A stretch of DNA of 47,877 bases from Candidatus Binatia bacterium (GTDB taxonomy: Bacteria; Desulfobacterota; Binatia; UBA1149; JAJCZL01). Position 1 is the stretch's first letter. Every line of letters begins with the position of its first letter. This document shows positions 30,020-39,223 of this stretch, one piece after another. The translations under genes were made by a program, and so were the position numbers. The stretch spans positions 1-47,877 of the forward strand of contig JANQEO010000082.1 in NCBI GenBank assembly GCA_028278325.1. Direction: 5' to 3'. The notes beneath the pieces were generated by a model. The model was not told where the DNA came from and ran no database searches. It saw nothing but the letters and a program-made list of their open reading frames with translations.

Positions 30020-30625
30020 TCAGAACCGCAGCATATCGAAGGGAGTCATGCCGTCGGGGAGCGGAGGCCGCTCGAGCAGGCGCTCTGCCGGCTCGCCGGC
30101 CTCGAAGCGGGCACACAGATCGTCGGGGTCGAAATTCACTCCGATAGGATTCTCCTCGAAGGCGCCTCCTTTCATCCAATCGTTGAGTCCCGCAACGTCG
30201 GGAAAGTTGTCGATCTGTAACTCGATCCTGTTGGCATCCGGATCCTTGTAGTACATCGACGTGGTGGGTCCGTGATTGATGGCCCAGAATGGCTCGATAC
30301 CTAACCCTCTGAGGCGGGTGTAGGTGTGCACGAGATCGGCGAGGCTGCCGTAGGTGAACGCTACATGGTCGGTGCCGACGGTGTTCTCCGGCCGATCTTC
30401 AAGCCCGGGAACAGTAGCAATGGCGATGCGGTGATGTTCTTCGTCGTAAGTAAGGAAGGCCAGCATTTCGTTGGCGAACACGACCTCGGCCTCCAGGACC
30501 TTGCTGTACCAGTCGACCATTTCGTCGAACCTGTTCGTTCTGCGGACGATGTGGGCGAGCTTGGCCGGCGCGATCCTGCCCCGTTGCTTGGCTGTCTTGG
30601 GTACGTGCGCTTCTATGGATTCCAT
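30020..30625 (-). CDS. VOC-family extradiol dioxygenase-like protein
   Basis: This 201-residue protein is a single vicinal-oxygen-chelate module. Possible Fe(II) ligands are His25 (LAHIVRRT), His87 (TDHVAFTY) and Glu135 (NRIELQID), the order expected of type I extradiol dioxygenases such as biphenyl-2,3-diol 1,2-dioxygenase. MYYKDPDANRIELQ is a strong signature. Substrates in such operons are catechols; which one cannot be read here. It is third in an operon after a fumarylacetoacetate hydrolase and an FAD hydroxylase. Confidence 0.87.
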   Translation of the reverse strand: MESIEAHVPKTAKQRGRIAPAKLAHIVRRTNRFDEMVDWYSKVLEAEVVFANEMLAFLTYDEEHHRIAIATVPGLEDRPENTVGTDHVAFTYGSLADLVHTYTRLRGLGIEPFWAINHGPTTSMYYKDPDANRIELQIDNFPDVAGLNDWMKGGAFEENPIGVNFDPDDLCARFEAGEPAERLLERPPLPDGMTPFDMLRF

Positions 30626-30640
30626 TGTTCTCCTCCCTTG

Positions 30641-32389
30641 TCAGCGTGCCGGGCTGCTGATTGCGCCACCGACCGCAACGCCCAGGGCATCGCGTAGAGT
30701 CACTCCGTCATGATGTGACGGCCCCGAAAAGGCCCGCCAGCAAACGTGGCCGTCGGGCCGTACGAGTACGGCTCCCTGCCCGTCGAGACCGTAAACCTCG
30801 TCCCAACGGCCCTCTGCGTCGAGTAGATCCGAGTCGCTGCCGACAGGGCCGACGCTGAGTGAGCGCAACGGAACGGCGGCAGAACCGGAGTCGATAGACC
30901 TCGACCATTCGTCGCCTTCGCCGCGGGTCAGCAGGACGAAGCCCTTGCCGAACACATCGTGCATGGGTATCGGCTTGTCGGGAACGTCACGAAGCGCTAC
31001 CCAGCAGTGCGGTGCGCGTGCGCCGGGTCGTGCGTTGGGGATGTAGACGTGAACAGGGTCGTCGACGTCGTTTGCTACTGCGTAGTGGTCGGTACCGTCG
31101 GGCACGATCAGAGGCGAATCCCAGTAGCCGAAGCCGATCTCCTGACCCAAGAACAAGAAGTGGGTCTTTTGTTCGGCTATCGCTCGAGTCTTGGCCGCCC
31201 TCTGGGCTCGGCCCCGATCAGTGTCGAGATCGATTTCATCGGTGTCGTCGGGACGGCCACCGAACGTGGCTCCCGTATCGCGAATGTTGATGGCATTCTC
31301 TCGACTCTTCTCCACGTTGAACACGGCGATCCCTCGCCGTTCACTGTGGTAGGTATCGAGGATCGCCTCGGGCGCGTCTCCTTTCAGGAAGGCCGCAAGC
31401 TTCCACGCCAGGTTGTGGGTCTCTTGCATCCCCGTGTTGAAGCCGAATCCGCCGGTAGGAATGTTGGAATGTGCAGTATCACCACCGAAGAAGATGTTGC
31501 CCTGTCTGTACTGGTCGACTACCTGGCCGCATAGAACCCAAGGCCCTACAGCGAGTATCTTGACGGGCAGGCTGTCGGTGCCGAGCGCTGCGTAGATGCG
31601 CTCCAAGCAGCGCTTCTCGTCGAAGTCCTCGGCGCTCTCACCGTCTTCGGGAAAGTAGGGAGTATTGAAGCACCATTTGAGGCGGTCGCCGCCAAGCCCG
31701 ATGAAGGCCCCTGGGGTGTCGGGGTTGCAGATCCAGAAAAGGGCTTGGTTGCGTTCACCGGTCAGCCCCTCCAGGTCGGCTTCCACGTATATGTTCATTA
31801 CGTGGCCGAAGGGTGGAGGACCCACCATCTTCCTGCCGCACGCATCGCGGGTGCTGCTCCTTATGCCTTCGCAGGCGACGGCAAAGCGTGACTCGATCTC
31901 GTAGGTCTCGCCGGCGGCGCGATCGAGTACGGAGGTGAGTACTCGGGCGCCGTCCTGTTCGATGGAGGTTTTCTCGTGACCGAACAGAACCCTGATCCCG
32001 GCGTTGGCATCTGCGTGTTGCTTGAGGATGTCCTCCAAAACGATCTGTGACGACACGCAGGCGGGGCTACCCGTCGATGCCAGAACGCGCGCTGTGTACT
32101 CCGGGAAGTCGGTAAAGTTGTAGCCTCCCAGGCAGTGACCGGTCAGGCGAGTATAGAAGAGCACGCCTTGGGGCATCAGCGCGGTCGCATAGACATCGTC
32201 TGCCACTCCGAGCTGACGCAGTATCTCCATCGTGCGGACGTTGAAGTACGAAGCTTTCGGGTGAGACGCCGTCGTCTCATGCTTCTCGACGAGAATGCAG
32301 TCGACTCCCTGATCGGCCAGCAACAGCGCCGTGGAAAGCCCTACGGGGCCGCCGCCGATGACGAGGACTTCGGTTTGCAGCCGCTTCAC
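30641..32389 (-). CDS. FAD-dependent aromatic hydroxylase (PheA/TfdB/MhpA type)
   Basis: This protein of about 582 residues starts at GTG 32389, which overlaps the upstream stop (GTGA); a longer frame to 32632 is not supported. The N-terminal FAD-binding motif is VLVIGGGPVGLSTALLLADQG. GDTAHSNIPTGGFGFNTGMQETHNLAWKLA is the second FAD motif of class A flavoprotein hydroxylases. A thioredoxin-like C-terminal domain (GQGAVLVRPDGHVCWRA) is typical of phenol and 3-(3-hydroxyphenyl)propionate hydroxylases. It would introduce an OH group into an aromatic ring, feeding the dioxygenase encoded next. Confidence 0.93.
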   Translation of the reverse strand: MKRLQTEVLVIGGGPVGLSTALLLADQGVDCILVEKHETTASHPKASYFNVRTMEILRQLGVADDVYATALMPQGVLFYTRLTGHCLGGYNFTDFPEYTARVLASTGSPACVSSQIVLEDILKQHADANAGIRVLFGHEKTSIEQDGARVLTSVLDRAAGETYEIESRFAVACEGIRSSTRDACGRKMVGPPPFGHVMNIYVEADLEGLTGERNQALFWICNPDTPGAFIGLGGDRLKWCFNTPYFPEDGESAEDFDEKRCLERIYAALGTDSLPVKILAVGPWVLCGQVVDQYRQGNIFFGGDTAHSNIPTGGFGFNTGMQETHNLAWKLAAFLKGDAPEAILDTYHSERRGIAVFNVEKSRENAINIRDTGATFGGRPDDTDEIDLDTDRGRAQRAAKTRAIAEQKTHFLFLGQEIGFGYWDSPLIVPDGTDHYAVANDVDDPVHVYIPNARPGARAPHCWVALRDVPDKPIPMHDVFGKGFVLLTRGEGDEWSRSIDSGSAAVPLRSLSVGPVGSDSDLLDAEGRWDEVYGLDGQGAVLVRPDGHVCWRAFSGPSHHDGVTLRDALGVAVGGAISSPAR

Positions 32390-33252
32390 TCCTGATCCTC
32401 GCGAACGACCACGTTGCGCATGCTGCCGATTCCTTCGCCACTGACTTCTACGACATCGCCTGCGCGCAGAAACAGACCTTGGAAGAAGCCGACACCTGCG
32501 GGAGAACCGGTGAGCAGTACGTCGCCCGGGTCGAGCCGCATGAACGTGGAGACGTGAGCGATGCAGGTCGGTATGTCGTGTACCAGGTCGCTTATGCTCG
32601 CGTCCTGGCGGACCTCGCCGTTGACCTTGCACTGTATGCGAACATCAGGTGGCGTGTTGAATTCATCAAGCGTTGCAAGGCACGGGCCCATGGGCTTGAA
32701 ACCGTCGAGACCTTTGGCGTGGGTAAGGTTGAACTCATGCCCGCCCATGGCCTGCATCTGGATGTCACGCGCCGATACATCGTTGGCCATCGTCAGTCCG
32801 GCAACGTATCGCCATGCATCCCGGGCATCCACGTTCTTGGCACGCGTGCCGATCACGATGGCAAGCTCGCTCTCGTAGTCGACCTGATCCGGCCAGCGTC
32901 TGGGCAGCACGATGGGATCGTTGGGGCCGGTAACGGCGCTGCCGGGCACGAGAAAGAAGATCGGACGTTCGGGGGTTTCGAAGCTCGGCATGACCGTGCG
33001 CAACTCTTCGATGTGGCTGGCGTAGTTGACGCCTATGCACACGACCTTGCCCGGCCGGCTCACGGGTGGGCCGAGCGACAACTCCGACAGTTCGGATCGT
33101 GACTTCACCGGCGCCGCGGCGAAGTCCTCGCTCTTCAAGCCCGCTTCCAAAGCCGAGCCGATGTCGGCGTGATCCAGATCGAGTAGCTCTACAGTCGCGC
33201 TGTGATCTTCCGCTTCACGCCCGATGCCATCGCCGGTTACGTAGAGTTTCAT
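32386..33252 (-). CDS. Fumarylacetoacetate hydrolase family protein
   Basis: This 288-residue protein begins at ATG 33252. PGKVVCIGVNYASHIEE, then PDQVDYESELAIVIG with metal-binding acidic residues, ANDVSARDIQ, GFKPMGPCLAT and DVLLTGSPAGVGFF are family hallmarks. FAH-family enzymes hydrolyse or decarboxylate/hydrate ring-cleavage products. As first gene of the operon with a hydroxylase and an extradiol dioxygenase it fits an aromatic (or steroid-derived) meta-cleavage pathway. A short palindrome GACACTGTGTC (33271-33281) lies just upstream and might be regulatory. Confidence 0.93.
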   Translation of the reverse strand: MKLYVTGDGIGREAEDHSATVELLDLDHADIGSALEAGLKSEDFAAAPVKSRSELSELSLGPPVSRPGKVVCIGVNYASHIEELRTVMPSFETPERPIFFLVPGSAVTGPNDPIVLPRRWPDQVDYESELAIVIGTRAKNVDARDAWRYVAGLTMANDVSARDIQMQAMGGHEFNLTHAKGLDGFKPMGPCLATLDEFNTPPDVRIQCKVNGEVRQDASISDLVHDIPTCIAHVSTFMRLDPGDVLLTGSPAGVGFFQGLFLRAGDVVEVSGEGIGSMRNVVVREDQE

Positions 33253-33396
33253 TCGCTGCCCCCGCTTGCTGACACTGTGTCGTTATCTCTACGGCACTCG
33301 AGACGCCAGAGGGGCGGCCATCCGGCGGACAAGGCGGAAGGGGCGGGAGGTGCCCGAGTATCGAGCTGCTGCCGGTCGGCCGGTCGGAAAAAACCC

Positions 33397-33424
33397 TTGA
33401 CGAGTGACGCGCCCGCTTGATAGT
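33397..33424 (+). promoter_or_regulatory. Candidate sigma-70 promoter of the large secreted protein gene
   Basis: TTGACG (33397-33402) and GATAGT (33419-33424) are separated by 16 bases. The palindrome at 33431-33446 would overlap the transcription start. The ATG of the large gene is 71 bases downstream. Confidence 0.45.
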
Positions 33425-33430
33425 CTCCGT

Positions 33431-33446
33431 GTACGCAAGTGCGTAC
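33431..33446. promoter_or_regulatory. Perfect palindrome, possible TetR-type operator
   Basis: GTACGC and GCGTAC flank the 4-base centre AAGT. The site lies right after a promoter-like element and in front of the gene that precedes the TetR regulator, so it may be that regulator's operator. Control of the divergent aromatic operon is also possible. Confidence 0.5.
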
Positions 33447-33494
33447 AGTTACGATAGTTTCTGTAAAATCAGCAACTTAGCCGAGGCGATAGCT

Positions 33495-36026
33495 ATGAAG
33501 GCGATACTGGCCCCCCTTGTCGTGATATTGGCATCCTTAACCTCGTTGTCTGCGCCGGCGCGTGCCCAGGCTCCGCCCGATCCTTGTCTGACTCCCCTGA
33601 TCGAGGACCAGCCGCTGTGCAACCCGGCACTTGCGGACTCCGAGTGGCCCATCTCCCACTCGACCGGCTACGCGCAGGGCTCTTCTGCCTTCGGTGGACC
33701 GGCCGCGGCAGCCAACATCAGCGCCGCCCATGTGGACCTTCCCGGCCCCCCGATCACTCTTGCGATGAGCCCTCGATACGGGGACGGCGGGGTGGCCGTC
33801 TGGGGATCGGTTCTCGGACTCTCGAACGCGGTCGTCAAGATCGATCACGACACCTTCAGCATCATCGACATCTACGTGCCCGCCGACGAGGAGATCTCGC
33901 CGCCTCCGATTCCTCTTGGTGTGAGTGGCGCCTACAGCGCGGCCGATCCCGATTTCAACTTCGTGCTCGGCAGAGCCCAGTTCGTAGAGGTGTTCCGTGA
34001 CAGCATCCCTGGCGACCGGAGCTCGGAGATCGAGTTGGCGAAACGCGTGTTCCTGCCGCCCGGAATCTTTTGCCGCTCGAGCGATCTCTTGGTCGGAGGC
34101 GTAATGCTTCCCGACGGCATGTTGGCTTTTGCTACCGAACAGGCGGTTGTCGGAGTCATCCCGGGGGATGTCTCGCAGATGGAGGCCGCTAATGTCATCG
34201 CGCTGCCGTCGGAGAACGGCGCCGACTGCGCTGACATGAACATCGACGACGAGGACCTCGAGACCGTCTCCAACAGCATAGCCGCCGACGAGAGCGGCGG
34301 AATCTACATGGTGACGGACGAAGCCGTGATCAAGTATCAGTGGGACGGAACGACCTTGCAGAAAATCTGGCGCACCGAGTACGAGAGCGACCCGCCGTTT
34401 TCGGTGTTGCGTCTGGGCTCCGGGTCGGGCTCCACTCCCAGCTTGATTGGTACTGCCTCGGACGACGATCGTTTCGTGGTGATAACCGACGGCCAGGAGA
34501 TCATGAACCTCGTCCTGATGTGGAGAGACGACATCCCCGCCGGTTGGCAACCCATAGCACCGGGCAAGGATCCACGTATCGCTTGCGAAGTGCCGATCAA
34601 CTTCGGGAAGCCGAGCGCGAGCCGCTCCTTGTCGGAGCAGTCCGTGTTGGTCCGAGGCTATGCGGCCGTGGTAGTGAATAATCTTTTGATCAACGAGACC
34701 GGGCTGTCACATCCTATCCCGTCGATCAGCACTGCCTTCGCAGCACTGGAGGGTGGCAACAACGTGTTAGCGCCTCGAGGGGCGGAAAGAGTGGACTGGG
34801 ATCCCGTGACTCAGAGCTGCGTAGGGGTGTGGGTGAACACTGAGGTAAGCCTTCCCAACGCCATCCCGACAATGAGTGCGGCCGACGGCACCATGTATGC
34901 GATCGGCCAGCGTCTGGGGGCCTGGGGCCTGGAGATCCTCGATTTCGAGACGGGTGAGTCCGAGGGTTTCGTGCCCAGCTCACAGACCACGTGTTCCCAG
35001 GATGTGATCGATGCGGTTTCCGCCAGCGTACTGGGACCGATCTTGATACCGAGAATCCAACGCTTGCCGGCCAGTTGCGAGAACTCCTTCTTTGCAGCCA
35101 CTGAGGTAGGCCCCGACGGCAGCATCTATACGGGCACCTTCCAGGGGGCTTCCAAGTTCACGCCCGATGCCGTCGCCGTGCACCCCGCTCGCCGCTCTGC
35201 AATCGCCGGCGTTGAACAGGGCCTCGATCTGGTGGCTCGCGGCGTCGCTGCGGCCGACGTGGAGAGCGTGCGCGACGCCGCCAAGCGTGGCCAGGTCCAG
35301 GCCGACGCTACGCTGTCACCGGTCGCTCAGGCCGACTCCGACGCAACTCTCGATGGTGATTCGGCGTCGGCCGCACTCGCGAGCCTCGCCCTGGCGCAGG
35401 GGCACTTCGCGGCCGCCGAGACCCTGGTCGACAGTGACGTCGGTCTTGCACAAGCCGCCCTTGCCGATGCGTCCGACGACCTGTCGGAGGCCCTCGACTA
35501 CCTGACGCCTTGCCCGCCTCAGCCTCAGTCGGATTGCAGAACGCCCGATAGCAGTTCTGTCAAGATAAAGATCGACGGAGAGGCGAGCAGGTTGTCCTGG
35601 AAGTGGAGTTCGAGCTCGGCGCTTGACCCGGCGTCTATCCCCGAGCCCGAGGCCCGTAGCGCATTCGCTGTCTGCATCTATGAGGATGCAGCCACTCCGC
35701 GGGCAGCCCAACTACATCCGGCTACATGGCTGGGAGCGTGGAAGTCCATGCGCAGCGGGCTCGGCTATCGCTACAAGGACAAGACGGCTTCAGCCGACGG
35801 CCTCAAGAAGGCTCTGATACGCGAGAAGCCGGGTCGCAAGGCAAGCGTGCGTTTGAGCGGCAAAGGGACAGGACTACCGGTGCCCGCACTGCCATTGACC
35901 TCACCGATTACGGTCCAACTCGTTCATGGTGAAACAGCGTCGTGCTGGGGAACGCAGTTCGATGCCTCTGATATCCGGCACAATGAGGCGGGGCTCTTGC
36001 GAGCCAAGTTCAACGCCTCGAACTGA
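33495..36026 (+). CDS. Large secreted protein, beta-propeller-like with C-terminal lineage-specific domain
   Basis: This protein of about 843 residues starts at ATG 33495 (GAGG upstream) with a signal peptide ending APARA. Residues of about 30-570 read as beta strands with propeller-like GIYMVTDEAVIKYQWDGTTLQKIW and GSIYTGTFQGASKF segments. A helical, alanine-rich stretch follows (AQADSDATLDGDSASAALASLALAQGHF broken into helices), then a C-terminal beta domain (VKIKIDGEASRLSWKW...GLGYRYKDK...LQLVHGETASCW pattern). I recall similar C-terminal domains in many secreted proteins of uncultured deltaproteobacteria. Role unknown. The TetR gene follows within 20 bases. Confidence 0.65.
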   Translation: MKAILAPLVVILASLTSLSAPARAQAPPDPCLTPLIEDQPLCNPALADSEWPISHSTGYAQGSSAFGGPAAAANISAAHVDLPGPPITLAMSPRYGDGGVAVWGSVLGLSNAVVKIDHDTFSIIDIYVPADEEISPPPIPLGVSGAYSAADPDFNFVLGRAQFVEVFRDSIPGDRSSEIELAKRVFLPPGIFCRSSDLLVGGVMLPDGMLAFATEQAVVGVIPGDVSQMEAANVIALPSENGADCADMNIDDEDLETVSNSIAADESGGIYMVTDEAVIKYQWDGTTLQKIWRTEYESDPPFSVLRLGSGSGSTPSLIGTASDDDRFVVITDGQEIMNLVLMWRDDIPAGWQPIAPGKDPRIACEVPINFGKPSASRSLSEQSVLVRGYAAVVVNNLLINETGLSHPIPSISTAFAALEGGNNVLAPRGAERVDWDPVTQSCVGVWVNTEVSLPNAIPTMSAADGTMYAIGQRLGAWGLEILDFETGESEGFVPSSQTTCSQDVIDAVSASVLGPILIPRIQRLPASCENSFFAATEVGPDGSIYTGTFQGASKFTPDAVAVHPARRSAIAGVEQGLDLVARGVAAADVESVRDAAKRGQVQADATLSPVAQADSDATLDGDSASAALASLALAQGHFAAAETLVDSDVGLAQAALADASDDLSEALDYLTPCPPQPQSDCRTPDSSSVKIKIDGEASRLSWKWSSSSALDPASIPEPEARSAFAVCIYEDAATPRAAQLHPATWLGAWKSMRSGLGYRYKDKTASADGLKKALIREKPGRKASVRLSGKGTGLPVPALPLTSPITVQLVHGETASCWGTQFDASDIRHNEAGLLRAKFNASN

Positions 36027-36042
36027 GTGAGGGGTAACGGCC

Positions 36043-36651
36043 ATGGCTGTTGATGCGAGCCGGGGTGGGGAGCGTGGGGCCGGAAGCTCGGCCAAGTCCG
36101 CACGTGAGGCGCTTCTCGAGGCAGCAACGTTGTTATTCGGTGAAGCCGGACCGGCCGCCGTTTCCACTCGTCAGATCGCCAAGGCGGCCGATGTAAATAG
36201 TGGTTTGATCCACCGGCATTTCCGCACCAAGGATGCGCTTCTCAAGGAAGTCCTGGAACGGTTGGCGCGTGAAATATCGGAGTCAGCCAAGGAGGCCGTC
36301 GACGAGGCTCCGGAACTACTACGGTTCTTCGATGCCACCTACGAGCGTGCCTTGTACTGGCGACTGCTGGCGCGCTGCATTCTCGATGGTAAGGATCTGA
36401 GCGAGATTCAGACGGAGTTTCCGACCGTAGAGAGAATCGTCGAGACGCTCGGCAGGCTGCAGGGCGACGGCGCGATAAGGGACGACATCGAGCCCAAAGT
36501 TCTCACCGGCGTTTTGTTGGCCATGGGTTTGGGGTGGTTGGTGTTCGAGCCCTTCCTGCTGGCAGCGACAGGGTTGGATGAACGTGACAGCAAGGAAGTT
36601 CGCCGTGACGCACGTCTGGCGGGGGTCCGATTGCTGGCGCGATCGGACTGA
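36043..36651 (+). CDS. TetR/AcrR family transcriptional regulator
   Basis: This 202-residue protein has an N-terminal HTH: AREALLEAATLLFGEAGPAAVSTRQIAKAADVNSGLIHRHFRTKDALLKEVL (about 20-72 with the recognition helix at VNSGLIHRHF). The C-terminal ligand domain is helical (LLRFFDATYERALYWRLLARCIL, VLTGVLLAMGLGWLVFEPFLL). It probably represses neighbouring genes in response to a hydrophobic ligand. The palindrome at 33431-33446 is the best operator candidate. Confidence 0.93.
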   Translation: MAVDASRGGERGAGSSAKSAREALLEAATLLFGEAGPAAVSTRQIAKAADVNSGLIHRHFRTKDALLKEVLERLAREISESAKEAVDEAPELLRFFDATYERALYWRLLARCILDGKDLSEIQTEFPTVERIVETLGRLQGDGAIRDDIEPKVLTGVLLAMGLGWLVFEPFLLAATGLDERDSKEVRRDARLAGVRLLARSD

Positions 36652-36698
36652 CACCCAGCCTTCAATCGACGGCCGTTTCCAGTAGTATCCGCCTCGCT

Positions 36699-37739
36699 GT
36701 GTCCGGGGGGGAAGCAAACGAACCGTCTTCCGGTTCTTCCACGCGAACGCTGGTGATCCTGGGGGTCTTCCTCCTCGCATTCAGCACTCTCTCTGATGCC
36801 GCCCTGAGTTCGAGCGCGGGTTTCTGGCGGGCGGCGATGCGCCTTGCCGAAGACGAACGGTCTTCGCCTCTCTACGTAGACGCCCAGCTGCACACCTGGG
36901 CGGCCGGCGAGAAGAAAGTCGTCGTTGTCGGCAGCAGTATAGTTGCCACCGACATCAACGAGGCCGAGCTTGCCGCAAAGTTGGGTCTGGCCGACGGTGA
37001 GGTGGCCAAGCTCTGGATGCCCGACGGCAGCGCGGTGGAGTTGTCGATGCTCGCTCCCGCCATTGCACGGGTAGCGCCTGATGTCGTCGTATATCTCGTC
37101 TCGATCTGGAACTTCTTCGATACCGACGATGTTGGTGAGCTGCGCTTCTACGATCCACGCGTGGCCGCGTCCCTGTTCCGGCCCAATGAGATACTCTCCG
37201 ACATCGGTTCGCATGCGTCCGGCCTCCTGGCCTGGCACCACCTGGTCATCCGACATCGAGAGTACTTGAGGCGAACTTTCATCCGCGGCCCGCTCGAGAG
37301 TCTCAGCGACTCGCGCGCTCAGCGCAGGCGACTGCAGGTGCTCAGGCGGATGGCCGTGCGCGAGCGAATTCTGCAAAGGCGCGACCCCCGATTGACGGCT
37401 GGACCTGAAGACTTCGATTGTTCGGGGATACGCACACGCGCGCTGTCGGTAATGGGTGAGAGGCTCGAGCGTGACGGTGTCGAGTTCGTCATGCTGCGCA
37501 CACCTACACGGGGTCGCTGGGACTACGACCCGGTGGTAAGCGCGCGCATTGACGCCTGCATGGATGAGCTATCGGAGCGGAAAGGACTCGGCTACGTGCC
37601 CGTAACAGCCGTTCCCGAATTTTTCCCCGACGACTTCCGCGACCCTTTGCACATGACGCCGGATGGCAAGGTGAAATTTACTGATGCGTTGCCGGGGGTG
37701 ATATCGCCTTGGCTTGGCGGTGGACAAGGCGGGTCCTGA
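36699..37739 (+). CDS. SGNH-like membrane-anchored partner of the MBOAT acyltransferase
   Basis: This 346-residue protein starts at GTG 36699. One N-terminal membrane segment (TLVILGVFLLAFSTLSDAAL) is followed by a periplasmic-type domain. KVVVVGSSIVATDI looks like block I of SGNH hydrolases (G-S-S in place of GDS), and DPLHMTPDGKVKFTDAL matches the C-terminal Asp-x-x-His block. Proteins of this type pair with MBOAT enzymes (AlgJ/AlgX or DltD-like) for O-acetylation of exported polysaccharides. Its stop at 37737-37739 lies 4 bases before the MBOAT start. Confidence 0.75.
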   Translation: MSGGEANEPSSGSSTRTLVILGVFLLAFSTLSDAALSSSAGFWRAAMRLAEDERSSPLYVDAQLHTWAAGEKKVVVVGSSIVATDINEAELAAKLGLADGEVAKLWMPDGSAVELSMLAPAIARVAPDVVVYLVSIWNFFDTDDVGELRFYDPRVAASLFRPNEILSDIGSHASGLLAWHHLVIRHREYLRRTFIRGPLESLSDSRAQRRRLQVLRRMAVRERILQRRDPRLTAGPEDFDCSGIRTRALSVMGERLERDGVEFVMLRTPTRGRWDYDPVVSARIDACMDELSERKGLGYVPVTAVPEFFPDDFRDPLHMTPDGKVKFTDALPGVISPWLGGGQGGS

Positions 37740-37743
37740 GACC

Positions 37744-39129
37744 GTGCGGTTCGACAGCGCAGAGTTCCTGATCTTCTTCATAGTCGTCCTGGTACTGCAC
37801 AGGGTGCTGAAGGGACGACGCACGCTGCTAGTCGTGGCCAGCTATGCCTTCTATTCCTCCTGGAATCCTCCCTTCCTCTTGTTGTTGTGGGCCTCGACCG
37901 CCCTCGACTACACCCTCGGGCGGAAGATCGAGGAAACCGAGGCCGGGGGACGCCGCCGTGCGCTGCTTGCACTCAGTCTCTTGGGCAACCTGGGGGTTCT
38001 GGCCTACTTCAAGTACGTCAACTTCTTTCTCAGCATCCTGATAGACGCCGGCATTCCCCGTTCCGTACTCTCGCCCTTCTTCGTCAATACGCAGATACCC
38101 CTGGGAATCTCTTTCTATACGTTCCAGACCATCAGCTACACGGTCGACGTTTACAGGCGTCAGATTCCCGCTTGTCGTAGTGTTGCCGACTTCGCGTTGT
38201 TCGTTGCTTTCTTCCCGCAGCTGATCGCAGGCCCCATCATCCGTGCTTCGCAATTCATTCCTCAGATCCGCAACAACAAGGTCGCGGATCACAGCCAGGT
38301 TCTGCAGGGCCTGGAGTTGTGTCTCATAGGCCTGTTCAAGAAGGTCGTACTGGCGGACAACTTCGCAATTCTCGTAGATCGCTGCTTCGCCAACCCTGAG
38401 GACTTCTCGGGCTTTGCGCTGCTGCTCGGGACCTTCGCGTTCTCCGTGCAGATCTTTTGCGATTTCTCCGGGTACTCGACAATCGCACGCGGCTTGGCGC
38501 GGATGCTCGGTTATGATCTTCCGCGCAACTTCGCCTTCCCGCTGATTTCAGGCAATCCGATCGAATATCGACGTGGCTGGCACATGACCATGGGCGCATG
38601 GTTCCGTGATTACATGTACCGGCCGCTGGGAGGAGACCGCGTCAGTCTTCCGCGCATGTGTTTCAACACGATGTTGACGTGGACGGCCTTCGGGCTCTGG
38701 CACGGTGCGAGCTGGACCTTCGTGGTGTGGGGCGCGTACAACGGCGTGCTCCTTACCGCCTACAGATTGCTGCACGCGGCGAACCTGTTGTCCGGCCGAA
38801 GCATCATCTACACGGTGCTCGGCTACTTGACGATGCCTTTCTTCGTGGGTTTCGCCAACGTGTTCTTCCGTTCGACGAGCATCGACTCCGCGCTGCTTAT
38901 CATCGGCCGGATCTTCACCTGGGCGCCCGGAGTCGACGTCAATAACCTCGGTTGGGCCCTCGGCTTGATCTCGCTCTACGTGTTGCACTGGATCAACCGG
39001 GCTTGGCTGGCCGAGGGGCTACTGGTCCGTGTGGGTTGGCCTGCACGTTTCGTGCTGCTGGGCGGCATGGTCTCGGTTCTGTACTTGTTCGCGGGCTCCG
39101 GCGCGCCTTTCTATTACTTCCAGTTCTGA
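37744..39129 (+). CDS. MBOAT family O-acyltransferase
   Basis: This protein of about 461 residues is preferred from GTG 37744 (MRFDSAEFLIFFIVVLVLHRVL), the typical start of AlgI-like enzymes; TTG 37714 is the first possible start. Multiple membrane segments surround conserved motifs PLGISFYTFQTISYTVDVYRR, FFPQLIAGPIIR and FGLWHGASWTFVVWG with the catalytic His. It moves acyl groups across the membrane for attachment to polysaccharides. The preceding SGNH-like gene is the expected periplasmic partner. Confidence 0.94.
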   Translation: MRFDSAEFLIFFIVVLVLHRVLKGRRTLLVVASYAFYSSWNPPFLLLLWASTALDYTLGRKIEETEAGGRRRALLALSLLGNLGVLAYFKYVNFFLSILIDAGIPRSVLSPFFVNTQIPLGISFYTFQTISYTVDVYRRQIPACRSVADFALFVAFFPQLIAGPIIRASQFIPQIRNNKVADHSQVLQGLELCLIGLFKKVVLADNFAILVDRCFANPEDFSGFALLLGTFAFSVQIFCDFSGYSTIARGLARMLGYDLPRNFAFPLISGNPIEYRRGWHMTMGAWFRDYMYRPLGGDRVSLPRMCFNTMLTWTAFGLWHGASWTFVVWGAYNGVLLTAYRLLHAANLLSGRSIIYTVLGYLTMPFFVGFANVFFRSTSIDSALLIIGRIFTWAPGVDVNNLGWALGLISLYVLHWINRAWLAEGLLVRVGWPARFVLLGGMVSVLYLFAGSGAPFYYFQF

Positions 39130-39223
39130 GCGCCGGCGGTGGCCAGTAGGTAGTGATCGGGTTAGCATCGCCGCCTGAACCGGTGCTTGGCGCAACCGAC
39201 AAGATGTATACGGGGCCGCGAGC

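Noticed and set aside
33537..34550. Antisense frame of 337 codons
   Set aside because: Opposite the large secreted protein gene, no ribosome site, no recognisable motif.
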